Shown: positions 8,999 through 17,749, counted from the stretch's first letter. The stretch is 64,000 nt of DNA from an uncultured Alphaproteobacteria bacterium (GCA_944391685.1 CALXUM010000006.1:29755-93754); one strand, 5' to 3'. Made by a program: numbers and translations. Notes: generated by a model from the letters alone, not told the origin.

Positions 8999-9214
8999 AT
9001 GCCAACAAACTTTTTAACTGTTTTTTATTACGTCTTAGCCACCGCTTTAGGAATAGCTTTTCTGGTAACGGCAATAGCTTTTAGTGCAGCTGTGTTTGCC
9101 GTCGTTTTTGCTTATGTTTTTATACCGTTATTAATTTTAGCCTTCATTCGCTGGCTTTGGCTCAAATATCAATATAACAAACAAAAACGCATAACTTTTT
9201 ATGATGACAAATAA
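8999..9214 (+). CDS. Small membrane protein, 71 residues
   Basis: I do not recognise this protein. It has one or two hydrophobic helices over residues 5-50 (VFYYVLATALGIAFLVTAIA, then FAYVFIPLLILAFIRWLWL) and a short basic tail ending YDDK. It starts one base after the dnaB stop and overlaps the next gene by 14 bases, so it looks like a member of a dnaB-led operon. The overlap on both sides supports its being translated. Confidence 0.6.
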   Translation: MPTNFLTVFYYVLATALGIAFLVTAIAFSAAVFAVVFAYVFIPLLILAFIRWLWLKYQYNKQKRITFYDDK

Positions 9215-9638
9215 ATTTTGGCAAAACAAAGCATTAAAAGACCTTTCTCATGAGGAGTGGGAAAGCATTTGCTGTCATTGCGGCCAATGCTGCCTGATTA
9301 AACTTCAGGATGAAAACAGCGATGATGTATACTATACAGACATTGTCTGCCGATATTTTAACCTTGCATCAAAAATGTGCAAAGAATATCAAAACCGCTG
9401 CCAACTGGTCCCTTCTTGCTTAAAACTAACTCCTGAAAATTTAGGCAAAATTAGCTGGATTCCTGATACTTGTGCTTATAACATTCTTTACAAAACGGGA
9501 GATTTACCACCTTGGCACCCCTTGATTACCGGAAAACCTCTTGCCAAAAAATACGCTATTGGCAATAATGTTATAAGCGAAGAATTTGTAGAAGAAGATG
9601 ATCTAGAAGACCATATCATCGAGGAAAGTAATGATTAA
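9201..9638 (+). CDS. YcgN-family (UPF0260) cysteine-cluster protein, first copy
   Basis: The 145-residue protein matches the YcgN/UPF0260 pattern: FWQNKALKDLSHEEWESIC, then CHCGQCCLIKL at about residues 25-35, DIVCRYF, a further Cys pair, PSCLKLT, DTCAYNIL and PPWHPLITGKP. The conserved cysteines fit a zinc or iron-sulphur site of the wider CxxCxxCC cluster family; the biochemical role of YcgN is not established. The C-terminal tail is acidic. It overlaps the upstream membrane-protein gene and, by 8 bases, a second YcgN-like gene, so this is a tandem paralogous pair. Confidence 0.85.
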   Translation: MMTNKFWQNKALKDLSHEEWESICCHCGQCCLIKLQDENSDDVYYTDIVCRYFNLASKMCKEYQNRCQLVPSCLKLTPENLGKISWIPDTCAYNILYKTGDLPPWHPLITGKPLAKKYAIGNNVISEEFVEEDDLEDHIIEESND

Positions 9639-10137
9639 TAAACAAGATTGGATTGACGAAGATTATGATCCGCAAACCAGATATTCTGATTTAGCTAAAT
9701 TTGAGCCAGAATTTTGGAAAAAGAAACCCCTGGAAAGTTTGAGCAAAGAAGAATGGGAACTTCTCTGTGACGGTTGCGGCAAATGTTGCCTTAATAAACT
9801 AGAAATACGTGGTAAAATAAAATTTACCAACACCGTTTGCCGTTTTTTAGACTGCAATAGCTGTCTATGCAAAATTTATGAACATCGTTTTGAAAAAGTA
9901 CCTGATTGCAGAGATATTACAATTGAAGCCGTTAGAGAAAAGCCTCGTTGGCTTCCCAAAACTTGTGCCTATTGGCTGCTCGACAATGGTTATGATTTGC
10001 CATCATGGCACCCTCTAATAAGCGGCAAAGCGTCATCTGTGCATCAAAGTCAAAACTCTCTAAAAGGAAGAACCGTCATTTCTGAAACCGAGGTAAGAGA
10101 TTATGAAGATTACATTGTTGACTGGCCAGACCTTTAA
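9631..10137 (+). CDS. YcgN-family (UPF0260) cysteine-cluster protein, second copy
   Basis: A 168-residue paralogue of the preceding gene: KPLESLSKEEWELLC, CDGCGKCCLNKLEIRGK at about residues 48-64, NTVCRFLDCNSCLCKIYEHR, VPDCRDIT, KTCAYWLLD and LPSWHPLISGK. This copy is closer to the family norm (CDGCGKCC) than the first, which has CHCGQCC. It has an N-terminal extension of about 28 residues. Its 3' end overlaps the YgjP-like gene by 35 bases, which points to a tightly packed operon. Function is unknown beyond probable metal binding. Confidence 0.87.
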   Translation: MINKQDWIDEDYDPQTRYSDLAKFEPEFWKKKPLESLSKEEWELLCDGCGKCCLNKLEIRGKIKFTNTVCRFLDCNSCLCKIYEHRFEKVPDCRDITIEAVREKPRWLPKTCAYWLLDNGYDLPSWHPLISGKASSVHQSQNSLKGRTVISETEVRDYEDYIVDWPDL

Positions 10138-10810
10138 TCTTCAAGAAAAGCTTGGTTTTGAGATTAAAGTTATTAAATCTCCTCTGGCTAAAAGATTAAC
10201 CTTACGTATTGATGAAAAAGCTCATATTCCTGTTCTGACAATACCTAAATATTGTTCAAGCAAAAAAGCCCTTGCTTTTGTAGAATCTCATCATGATTGG
10301 CTTCAAAATATGTTAGCTAAATTGCCACCTATAAAGCATTTCTCAAATGGTGAGCAAATATCGATTCTTGGAAAAAAATACATAATTTTACATCGTCAGG
10401 AACAACGCGGCGTAACGATCAAAGATGGTTTTTTAATTCTTGGAGGAAATCCGGAATTTTTACACCGTCGTGTAACCGATTTTTTAAAAAAACTTGCTGC
10501 TAAAGAGCTGGGACAAATGTCTTTATCTATGGCAAAAAAAATAGGATGCACTGTTAACCACGTTGCAATCAAAGACACCAAATCTCGTTGGGGCAGTTGT
10601 TCCAGTAAAAAAAACATAAATTATAATTGGCGCATAATAATGGCTCCATATGAAGTTATTGAATATCTTGTTTGCCATGAGGTTTCACATCTGGCTCATC
10701 AAGATCATTCTGAAAAATTCTGGCAATGTGTTGCAACTCTTTGTCCCCAATATAAAGATTGTCAACATTGGCTGAAAGTCCGTGGCAAAGAACTTTATCG
10801 CTACCAATAA
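10103..10810 (+). CDS. YgjP-like (DUF45) zinc metalloprotein
   Basis: The 235-residue protein ends in the YgjP/M48-like metallopeptidase signature: TKSRWGSCSSKKNINYNWRI at about residues 157-176, then CHEVSHLAHQDHSEKFW with HEVSH as the HExxH zinc motif and a distal acidic/His pair. Family members are predicted metal-dependent hydrolases; the substrate is unknown. The N-terminal half is the usual beta-rich part of the family. The ATG at 10103 lies inside the preceding gene; a later start would remove conserved sequence, so the overlap is probably real. It ends the dnaB-linked gene run. Confidence 0.88.
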   Translation: MKITLLTGQTFNLQEKLGFEIKVIKSPLAKRLTLRIDEKAHIPVLTIPKYCSSKKALAFVESHHDWLQNMLAKLPPIKHFSNGEQISILGKKYIILHRQEQRGVTIKDGFLILGGNPEFLHRRVTDFLKKLAAKELGQMSLSMAKKIGCTVNHVAIKDTKSRWGSCSSKKNINYNWRIIMAPYEVIEYLVCHEVSHLAHQDHSEKFWQCVATLCPQYKDCQHWLKVRGKELYRYQ

Positions 10811-10840
10811 TACAAGCTTATTGATTTTTTAAAAAAGCCA

Positions 10841-10881
10841 CCCTATATTTATTAGTAGTAAACTACTTTTACAATATAGGG
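10841..10881 (+). promoter_or_regulatory. Hairpin that hides the ribosome-binding site of the BI-1 gene
   Basis: CCCTATAT (10841-10848) can pair with ATATAGGG (10874-10881), and inside it AGTAGT (10854-10859) pairs with ACTACT (10862-10867). The ATAGGG of the 3' arm is the only Shine-Dalgarno-like sequence before the ATG at 10890. In RNA this would block initiation until opened; as DNA it could instead be an operator. Confidence 0.45.
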
Positions 10882-10889
10882 AAAACATT

Positions 10890-11618
10890 ATGGAAAATAA
10901 AACTTTTACCAAAACAGAAACTATTTCAGGTGTTCACGAAGGTTTACGCCAATATATGATTAAGGTTTATAATTTTATGGCCGCTGGATTATGTTTAACA
11001 GCCTTAAGTGCTTACTTAGTTGCCAACACATCATTGATTCGTCTTTTCTTTAACGTAAATCAAATGGGACAAGTAGCCGGTCTTTCAGCATTTGGTTGGA
11101 TTGCCTTTATTGCTCCTTTGATAATGGTTTTTGCCTTTGGTTGGGTATTAAATAGAGGAACCTCATCTCAAGTCCAAATTATGTTTTGGGCATACTCTGC
11201 CGTTATGGGAATATCATTAACACCGATAGTTTTAGGATACACCGGAGCTAGCCTTGCCAGAGTATTTTTAATAACGGCCGGCATGTTTGGTGCGATGAGC
11301 ATTTATGGCTATACCACCAAAAGAGATTTGACCGGAATGGGTTCTTTCTTGTTTATGGGCTTAATTGGCATAATCATTGCCTCAATCGTAAATATCTTTT
11401 TACAAAGCCCGGGTGTATATTATGCAGTATCTTTCTTAGGTGTTTTGATTTTTGTTGGTCTAACCGCCTATGATACTCAAAAGATTCGTGATATTTACAG
11501 TGAATATGACAACAATGAAATTATCACCAAAAAAGCTATCATGGGAGCCCTAAACCTCTACCTTGATTTCGTAAATATGTTTATTTATTTACTACATTTT
11601 CTAGGTGATCGTCGCTAA
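10890..11618 (+). CDS. Bax inhibitor-1 / YccA-family membrane protein
   Basis: The 242-residue protein has about seven hydrophobic segments and the BI-1 features: a soluble N-terminus with VHEGLRQYMIKVYNFMAAGL, the middle YTGASLARVFLITAGMFGAM, and the C-terminal FVGLTAYDTQKIRDIY with the paired acidic residues of the family's last loop. Bacterial members (YbhL/YccA type) act in the inner membrane; BI-1 homologues can leak Ca2+ or H+, and YccA modulates FtsH. Whether that holds here is unknown. It is monocistronic, with a possible RNA hairpin over its ribosome-binding site and a terminator shared with the opposing gene. Confidence 0.93.
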   Translation: MENKTFTKTETISGVHEGLRQYMIKVYNFMAAGLCLTALSAYLVANTSLIRLFFNVNQMGQVAGLSAFGWIAFIAPLIMVFAFGWVLNRGTSSQVQIMFWAYSAVMGISLTPIVLGYTGASLARVFLITAGMFGAMSIYGYTTKRDLTGMGSFLFMGLIGIIIASIVNIFLQSPGVYYAVSFLGVLIFVGLTAYDTQKIRDIYSEYDNNEIITKKAIMGALNLYLDFVNMFIYLLHFLGDRR

Positions 11619-11627
11619 ACTAAAATA

Positions 11628-11654
11628 AAAGGCTCTTGAAACAAGAGCCTTTTA
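11628..11654. terminator. Bidirectional Rho-independent terminator
   Basis: AAAGGCTCTTG pairs with CAAGAGCCTTT around a short A-rich loop, flanked by A and T runs on both sides, between two convergent genes. Confidence 0.85.
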
Positions 11655-12734
11655 TTATTCCATTTCAAAAACTTTCAATGAACTCTTTTTATCTTTTTGA
11701 GCAATTTTTAATGCCTCAATAGATTGTTCCACTAGTTTTTTTGCCGAACGTGCAGGTTTAGGAAAAACACTGGCTCCGATACTAACTATAACATCATGAT
11801 TAGTGAAATAATCGCTAACTCCCTCATTAAATATATTTAACAGTTTTTCCATTTCCACATTAAAATCTTGGAAAGTCAAAATATCCGGCATTAAAATCCA
11901 AAAACTATATTTTAAACCTCTTGCCACTGTATAATTTTTCTTTAGACTTAAGGCCAGTGTGTTTGCGAGTTTCTTTACAGCAAAATCTTCTAAGTGCAAT
12001 TTACGAAACATTTCCAGATTATCTACATTAACAACGGCAACCGCAACCAAATCTTTGGTTAACCTACTGTTTTTATAATTTTCGTTATTTATAGCCATTT
12101 GCACTCTGTCTTCAAACAAAAAGAAATTTGGTAATCCGGTTAGCTCATCATATAAGTTATTGAAAAAAGGCTTATTGCTTTTTGAAGTATGTGCTCCAAT
12201 TAAAATAAATGAAAATCTTGTAGAATCCGGCAAATATATGGCTTGAAACTCCATAGGAGCAATTTTTTCATGTATTGTTTTCATTCTTATTGATAATTTT
12301 TTAGCGTTTGTAAGCATATCACCAATATTTTCTGCCACCAAATTCCAATCATCTTTTTCAACAAAACTTAAAAAAGATTCTCCTAAAGCATCTTTGGTGT
12401 CAAACAACTCTAAAAACTGCATTGTAGCCTGATTAATGTAAACAATTTTATCATTGCTTATCATTATTACAGGACGCTCAGAAGAATTTAGCACAAAATT
12501 TACCACATCGCCCAAATTTATGTCAAAATCTTCCCAAAAAGCTTTTTGCTTAGCTTTTTGTTTATTAGTGTTTTCTTCCGGCATGTTTTTTATTTTTGGT
12601 TTTTCAGGATGTTCCAAATCATCCAAATCAATCCCCAAATCTTTGGCATCTTTTATAAAATCTTTATCCTTAATTTTTGCCGGAGCTTTTTTTTCTAAGC
12701 CTTCCAAAAAATTTTCCAAATCAGAAACGACCAT
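11655..12734 (-). CDS. PAS-domain protein with a degenerate GGDEF domain
   Basis: The 359-residue protein has a charged N-terminal region (1-70), a PAS-like sensor domain at about 76-175 (SSERPVIMISNDKIVYINQA, then FLSFVEKDDW), and a GGDEF-fold domain at about 190-359 introduced by YDELTGLPNFFLFEDR (195-210). At the place of the GGDEF loop the sequence is RGLKYSF (272-278), so the catalytic diguanylate cyclase residues are missing and c-di-GMP synthesis is unlikely. It has no membrane segment. It probably acts as a signal-sensing or binding protein. It is divergent from the pseudokinase gene with a 120-base gap between them. Confidence 0.82.
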   Translation of the reverse strand: MVVSDLENFLEGLEKKAPAKIKDKDFIKDAKDLGIDLDDLEHPEKPKIKNMPEENTNKQKAKQKAFWEDFDINLGDVVNFVLNSSERPVIMISNDKIVYINQATMQFLELFDTKDALGESFLSFVEKDDWNLVAENIGDMLTNAKKLSIRMKTIHEKIAPMEFQAIYLPDSTRFSFILIGAHTSKSNKPFFNNLYDELTGLPNFFLFEDRVQMAINNENYKNSRLTKDLVAVAVVNVDNLEMFRKLHLEDFAVKKLANTLALSLKKNYTVARGLKYSFWILMPDILTFQDFNVEMEKLLNIFNEGVSDYFTNHDVIVSIGASVFPKPARSAKKLVEQSIEALKIAQKDKKSSLKVFEME

Positions 12735-12854
12735 TTTTTCATTAAATCATCTTAGTTTCACAAACATTTTCATAGTATAATCTATTTTTATAAAAAACAA
12801 TGCCTAAAATATTTGTACTTTTTTAACAATATCCAAATATAATGTGTATTATTT

Positions 12855-14894
12855 ATGAAAACACAGAAAGAATTCAATATGACGGAAGAAGAAACAGTTA
12901 CAAAAAGCACAGAAGAATCTGTTTCAGATAATAAAAACAAAACGTTTTTGCTAAAAGAACGTTTTGAAATTCATTTTGATGAACCATTGCCTCTTTTTGA
13001 TACTAACGGAGCTTTAGCCTATAACGTTACAGACAAAATAAACCCGCAAAAAGAGCTTTTTGCCCTAGTTTGTAATAATAATTTTCCTCCTCGATTGTCC
13101 ATATTACCATATTTAAAATCAATAGATCATCCTAACATTTTAAAACTAATTGAATATGGCGTAGTTGAAGACCCGTCACAAAAATCTCTCAATATGAGCC
13201 TCATTTATCGCAAACCTAATGGAGCAAAAGCGTCGTCTGTTCTTTCTGATGAAGAATCCGTCATAACCAACACCGAAGCATTTAAGAGCCTCACATTATC
13301 CATGATTTCTGCTTGTGAAGCCTTAAGAGGATATAATATTACTCATCGTGCAATACGCCTTGATAACATTTTCTTCAAAGACGATTCGCAAAAAGAATTG
13401 GTTTTGGGAGACTGTGCCGCCACTTTTCCGTCTCTTTTTCAACCCTGTGCTTATGAAACAATTGAAAACTTGCTTTGTCTTCCTGAGGCTAGAGGAAACG
13501 GTAGCAATGCCGACGATATGTATGCAATAGGCGTTTGTATTTTGGCTCTTCTAACCAAAACAGACTTTTCATCACCAGGTCCTGCTCTTGATTTCTTACA
13601 CTCCAAGCTAAAAAAGACCTCTTTTTTAAGTCTGAGCGGCGGCAAAAAGATCGGTTCACAATATCTGGTTGTTTTAAAATCTCTGCTTGAAGATAATGCT
13701 GAAAAAAGAGGGAACTACCTTCAAATTTATAATTTTCTTGAAGGCAAGGCCTCTAATTTCAGCGTCGAATCATCTGATCGCTCAATGAGGGCTCTTCCGA
13801 TTAATAATGAAAAATATTACACCGCCAAATCTGCCGCCATTGCCATGTTGGAAAATCAAAAAGAAGCTCTTTCCTTAATACAAAACGGCAAACTGCTTGA
13901 GTGGGTAAAAAATGGTCTTGAAAATGAAAAGCTTTATAACAAAATAGAAAAACAAATAAAACAAAGTGCAGAAAAAAATGAGCAAGATTTTTTAGTTCCG
14001 GAAATTTGTATATTGTTAGATTGCTCACTGCCAATTCGTTGCGGAGACATATATGTTTTTCCCGGAGGCTTACCCAAAGTATTGTTTTATTATCTAAAAA
14101 ACAACAAAAATACCATAAATTTTCAAGCTCTTCTATCCAGTAACCTCATTAAGACCTGGTATCAAGAACAGCCATCTATGAGAGCCCCCTCCAATAGTAA
14201 TGAATTTAGAGTTTATGTTTCCCGCGTTGGATATGGCTATGGACTTGATCGTATAATATATGATTTTGACGATGATTTACCATGCACCAGCGAGCTTATC
14301 GGAAATGAATTTGTTAATTCTCCAGCCAAATTACTGCGAGCACTTGATAAAAATTATACCAAATTTAAGGATTCACTTCCTTTTGATCATAATATTATAG
14401 CTTATTTGCGTTGCAAAATGGGCAAAAAAATAGATGGAATTATCACAGATATAAATTCCCAACAAGACCATTTGCAAAGAAGTGCTATTATACGTTTATA
14501 TGCAAACATCCAAAACAAACATGGTCCGGTTCAGCTGTTCAATCTTTGTCAATGGCTTATAAATTCGGCCAAACCAGTAGTTAAAAGTTACCATAATCTC
14601 AAATATCAAAAATACCTTGAGCAAGAATTGGTAAAAACAGCCAAAAACGGAAAAATAATAGATATTTATGAGCTTCTTGAAAACGAAGAAGCAAAAAACA
14701 AAGATCGCAGTGAATATTCTGAAGCCTTAAAAAACATAAATATTCTCACAAACGAAAAAAACAGAATTCTCTCTGGAGATTCCAAGCTTGATGAAGAAGC
14801 AAAAGATCTAGCCATCCGTTTTGCTTCCGTTCTTTCCGTTTTAACCATGCTGAGTTCTTTCATATTCAGCCTCATATACTGGGCACTAAAATGA
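12855..14894 (+). CDS. Membrane-anchored pseudokinase-like protein
   Basis: The 679-residue protein has a protein-kinase-like fold at about residues 40-290: SIDHPNILKLIEYG (helix C region), ITHRAIRLDNIFF at 162-174 and LVLGDCAATFP. The catalytic-loop HRD Asp is Ala (HRA, 164-166), and no VAIK-type lysine is visible near LFALVC, so phosphotransfer is unlikely. Residues about 300-640 are a large soluble region I cannot assign, with RVGYGYGLDRIIYDFDDDLP. A single C-terminal membrane helix (SVLSVLTMLSSFIFSLIYWAL) anchors it. The next gene overlaps it as ATGA. A second ATG 8 codons in (12879) is a possible start. Confidence 0.75.
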   Translation: MKTQKEFNMTEEETVTKSTEESVSDNKNKTFLLKERFEIHFDEPLPLFDTNGALAYNVTDKINPQKELFALVCNNNFPPRLSILPYLKSIDHPNILKLIEYGVVEDPSQKSLNMSLIYRKPNGAKASSVLSDEESVITNTEAFKSLTLSMISACEALRGYNITHRAIRLDNIFFKDDSQKELVLGDCAATFPSLFQPCAYETIENLLCLPEARGNGSNADDMYAIGVCILALLTKTDFSSPGPALDFLHSKLKKTSFLSLSGGKKIGSQYLVVLKSLLEDNAEKRGNYLQIYNFLEGKASNFSVESSDRSMRALPINNEKYYTAKSAAIAMLENQKEALSLIQNGKLLEWVKNGLENEKLYNKIEKQIKQSAEKNEQDFLVPEICILLDCSLPIRCGDIYVFPGGLPKVLFYYLKNNKNTINFQALLSSNLIKTWYQEQPSMRAPSNSNEFRVYVSRVGYGYGLDRIIYDFDDDLPCTSELIGNEFVNSPAKLLRALDKNYTKFKDSLPFDHNIIAYLRCKMGKKIDGIITDINSQQDHLQRSAIIRLYANIQNKHGPVQLFNLCQWLINSAKPVVKSYHNLKYQKYLEQELVKTAKNGKIIDIYELLENEEAKNKDRSEYSEALKNINILTNEKNRILSGDSKLDEEAKDLAIRFASVLSVLTMLSSFIFSLIYWALK

Positions 14895-15358
14895 CTAAAA
14901 TAAACAAAAAAACATCATCTAAAGACAAGCCAATTTTAAAGCTGAATTTATTCCAAAAATTCTTGCTCTTTATATGTTTTATTCTTCTTATTTTCTTGGC
15001 CTTTCCTGCTGTAGTTATTATAAGCATCGGTTTGCTTCCAACCATTACGGTGCTTTTGACAGATTCAAAAAACATCAACAAACTAACCATTGTTGGTTGT
15101 TTTAATCTTGCCGGTGTCTTCATATGTCTCATGAATATTTTTAATCAGTTTAATCTTGATCAAGCTTTTTCCATCATAGGAAACATATTTAATGTAATTA
15201 TAATGCTTAGTTCAGCAGCTTTAGGAGTAATTATATATTACGAACTACCTAATCTTTTTATCTGGATATCAAAAACGAATTCACAACGTCGCTTAAAAAA
15301 TATTGATAATAAATTAAAAAAATTAACCGATGAGTGGGGAAAAGAAAATCTTCCCTAA
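14891..15358 (+). CDS. Membrane protein coupled to the pseudokinase
   Basis: The 155-residue protein has a basic, Lys-rich N-terminus (about 25 residues) and then three or four hydrophobic helices: FLLFICFILLIFLAFPAVVI, LTIVGCFNLAGVFICLMNI and IGNIFNVIIMLSSAALGVII. The C-terminus is a charged helix (NSQRRLKNIDNKLKKLTDEW). I recognise no family. It starts inside the stop of the pseudokinase gene (ATGA overlap), so the two are translationally coupled and probably form a membrane complex. A terminator follows. Confidence 0.65.
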   Translation: MTKINKKTSSKDKPILKLNLFQKFLLFICFILLIFLAFPAVVIISIGLLPTITVLLTDSKNINKLTIVGCFNLAGVFICLMNIFNQFNLDQAFSIIGNIFNVIIMLSSAALGVIIYYELPNLFIWISKTNSQRRLKNIDNKLKKLTDEWGKENLP

Positions 15359-15390
15359 CAATAAAGCCGCATTTAGCGGCTTTATTGTTA
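15357..15390. terminator. Bidirectional Rho-independent terminator
   Basis: AACAATAAAGCCGC pairs with GCGGCTTTATTGTT around ATTTA, between the convergent membrane-protein gene and rpoH. Confidence 0.85.
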
Positions 15391-16263
15391 GGCAATTGCT
15401 TCTATAGCTTTTTTTATTTTTTTGATTGAATTAAGTTCTATCTGTCGCACTCTTTCTTTTGAGATTCCATAAATTTTACTCAAATCATCAAGCGTAACAC
15501 TTTTATCACAAAGCCTGCGTTTAAATAAAATATCTTTTTCTCTTTTATTAAGAAAAACCAACGCCTTATAAAACAGTTCTCGACGATATTTCATTGTTTC
15601 TGCATAAGCTAACGTCTCTTCCTGATTTGGTTTGTTGTCGGCAATAAAATCCATCCATTCGGCACCGTTTTCAGATGATGAATCTATTAACGTGTTTAAC
15701 GAACCATCATGAGATTTCAACCTCATATTCATATCCGTAACTTCTTGCACGCTGACATCCAATGAGTTTGCGATATTTTCAACAACTTTCACCGACATTT
15801 CTCTGTCGTCGTTAAGGTTTAATTTGTTTTTTATTTTTCTCAAATTAAAAAACAATTTCTTTTGAGCCGCAGTTGTTCCTATTTTCACCAACGACCAAGA
15901 ATTCAAAATATATTTTTGTATTGAAGCTTTTATCCACCACAATGCATATGTTGAAAATCTAAAACCTTTTTCCGGTTCAAATTTTTCAATTGCATATAAA
16001 AGGCCTATGTTTCCTTCGGAAATCATCTCTGCAGAAGATAACCCGTAACCTTTATACTTTGAAACAACTTTCACAACTAATCTTAAATGTGACGTAACCA
16101 AAATTTTAGCAATTTCCGGATCTCTGTTTTGTTGATATTTAACCGCCAATTCAAACTCTTGTTCTTGTGTTAGGATCGGATATTGCCTTATCTTTTGCAA
16201 ATACCTAAACATATTAATTTCCGGAGAGAGATCTATACCGCTTAGTGCTTGGACATTTTCCAT
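15388..16263 (-). CDS. rpoH: RNA polymerase sigma-32 (heat-shock sigma factor)
   Basis: RpoH directs RNA polymerase to heat-shock promoters. The 291-residue protein has region 1.2/2 (ILTQEQEFELAVKYQ, SHLRLVVKVVSKYKGYGL, MISEGNIGLLYAIEKFEP, FRFSTYALWWIKASIQ), the RpoH-box-like QKKLFFNLRKIKNKL that marks sigma-32, and region 4 with SKIYGISKERVRQIE. I chose the ATG at 16263 (MENVQALSG) because a GGAG ribosome-binding site lies 8 bases upstream; a frame extension of 23 residues to 16332 adds nothing conserved. Alphaproteobacteria often encode rpoH beside rluD, as here. Confidence 0.95.
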   Translation of the reverse strand: MENVQALSGIDLSPEINMFRYLQKIRQYPILTQEQEFELAVKYQQNRDPEIAKILVTSHLRLVVKVVSKYKGYGLSSAEMISEGNIGLLYAIEKFEPEKGFRFSTYALWWIKASIQKYILNSWSLVKIGTTAAQKKLFFNLRKIKNKLNLNDDREMSVKVVENIANSLDVSVQEVTDMNMRLKSHDGSLNTLIDSSSENGAEWMDFIADNKPNQEETLAYAETMKYRRELFYKALVFLNKREKDILFKRRLCDKSVTLDDLSKIYGISKERVRQIELNSIKKIKKAIEAIA

Positions 16264-16410
16264 CTTTTTACTCCTGATTAAACCATACCAGTAGTCCAAA
16301 AGTACCAGTCCTTTTTGTTTATTCGACACCAAAAAAGCTTAGAGAAAAAGTTTTAAATTACAACCTAGACGATAGATATATATAAAACATTAATAACAAG
16401 TTGTGTTGTT

Positions 16411-17382
16411 TTATATGCTTTGCAAAACTTTCAAAAGGTTTTGAAAATCCTCTGGAAATTCACTTTCAAAAAACATTTTTTGTTTGGTTCTTGGATGCAC
16501 AAACCCCAAGCTTTGAGCATGCAAAGCCTGCCGTGGAAAATGGTTAAAAAACTCTCTTTTTTCAACCATAATATCTTTTGAAGTTATCTTTTTGGGTTTC
16601 ACATATAGCTGATCCCCAATCAAATGGCAGCCAATGCTTGCCATATGTACCCTGATTTGATGAGTCCGTCCTGTTTCCAAGTTACATTTAACCAAACTGG
16701 CAACATTTTTAAAAACTTCAATTGTTTGATAGTTGGTAACCGCGTGTTTACCGTTTTTATGAACAATTGCCATTTTTTTGCGATCATACGGGCTTCTGCC
16801 TATATCTGCCTCTATCTTACCTTTCAAAGGATTTGGAACCCCAAAAACAATTGCAAAATATGTCCGTTCAATTGAGTGCTCGGCAAACTGCTCACACAAA
16901 AACTTATGGGCATCATCATTTTTTGCCACCACCAACAAGCCAGATGTATCTTTGTCAATACGATGCACAATCCCCGGTCTTTTTACCCCGCCAATACCCG
17001 ATAAATCTTTACAGTGATACAAAAGCGCATTAACCAGTGTTCCATTAGGCGATCCGGGAGCCGGATGCACCGTCATTCCTGCCGGTTTGTTAACAACAAT
17101 AACATCTTCATCCTCAAAAACTATATCAAGCGGAATATTTTCAGGCTCGGGATCTGCATCAACCGCCTCCGGAATAGTTAATTGATAAGCGTCACCTTCT
17201 TTAACTTTGAAAGAGTTATCGGCAATAACCATTTCATCACAACAAACATTTCCTTCGCCCAACAATCGTTGTATCTGCGAACGTGAAATTTCAGGAAAAC
17301 ACTCGCTCAAAAATTTATCGATTCTTTTTCCTTTATAATCTTTATTAACTATTGGTGTGTTATAAACTTTAATATCAGGCAT
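16411..17382 (-). CDS. rluD: 23S rRNA pseudouridine synthase, RluD type
   Basis: RluA/RluD enzymes isomerise uridines in 23S rRNA. The 323-residue protein has an N-terminal S4 RNA-binding domain (RIDKFLSECFPEISRSQIQR) and the catalytic domain with RPGIVHRIDKDTSGLLVVAK, where the Asp of HRIDKDTSG is the nucleophile, followed by TGRTHQIRVHMASIG. I chose the ATG at 17382 (MPDIKVYN), giving the usual RluD length; a 31-residue upstream extension runs into the divergent promoter region and is Cys/Tyr-rich and unlike the family. Sites 1911/1915/1917 are the known RluD targets; the exact target here is inferred. Confidence 0.93.
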   Translation of the reverse strand: MPDIKVYNTPIVNKDYKGKRIDKFLSECFPEISRSQIQRLLGEGNVCCDEMVIADNSFKVKEGDAYQLTIPEAVDADPEPENIPLDIVFEDEDVIVVNKPAGMTVHPAPGSPNGTLVNALLYHCKDLSGIGGVKRPGIVHRIDKDTSGLLVVAKNDDAHKFLCEQFAEHSIERTYFAIVFGVPNPLKGKIEADIGRSPYDRKKMAIVHKNGKHAVTNYQTIEVFKNVASLVKCNLETGRTHQIRVHMASIGCHLIGDQLYVKPKKITSKDIMVEKREFFNHFPRQALHAQSLGFVHPRTKQKMFFESEFPEDFQNLLKVLQSI

Positions 17383-17452
17383 TGCGTGCTCACAATAGTT
17401 GAACTCAACAACATAATAAAGGCAAAAAACAAACTTGCAAGCGAGATAACAC

Positions 17453-17737
17453 ATGGACAAGCTCAAATTCATCAAATTTACGGTTTTTATTTTAACTTTT
17501 CTGTTAGTTTTCGGGACATTATCCGCTCTCGGAATTGTTTATAAAAAACTCAATCAAAAAACTATCGTTTCCGATATTTCAACCAGCCTCAAACAACCGA
17601 TTGGCAGCACCATTGCCGATTATAAAATAGAAAACGGGATTATATATATATTGGTAAAAAACGGCGGAAAATCTGATCGAATTTTGCTCCTAGATCCCAC
17701 AAACCAAACAACATCTGCCACCATAACACTAAACTAA
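17453..17737 (+). CDS. Single-pass membrane protein next to rluD
   Basis: The 94-residue protein has an N-terminal membrane helix (FIKFTVFILTFLLVFGTLSALGIVY) and a small soluble part with two likely beta hairpins, IADYKIENGIIYILVKNGG and DRILLLDPTN. Alphaproteobacteria often have a short protein of this design (the DUF6476 group as I recall it) divergent from rluD, and the resemblance is in layout rather than in motifs. The soluble part would face the periplasm. The next gene starts 12 bases after its stop, so it may head the operon. Confidence 0.6.
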   Translation: MDKLKFIKFTVFILTFLLVFGTLSALGIVYKKLNQKTIVSDISTSLKQPIGSTIADYKIENGIIYILVKNGGKSDRILLLDPTNQTTSATITLN

Positions 17738-17749
17738 GGAGATAATACC

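Noticed and set aside
17383..17475. Long N-terminal extension of RluD
   Set aside because: The extension overlaps the divergent gene's start region and is not like the RluD family; the internal ATG gives the normal length.
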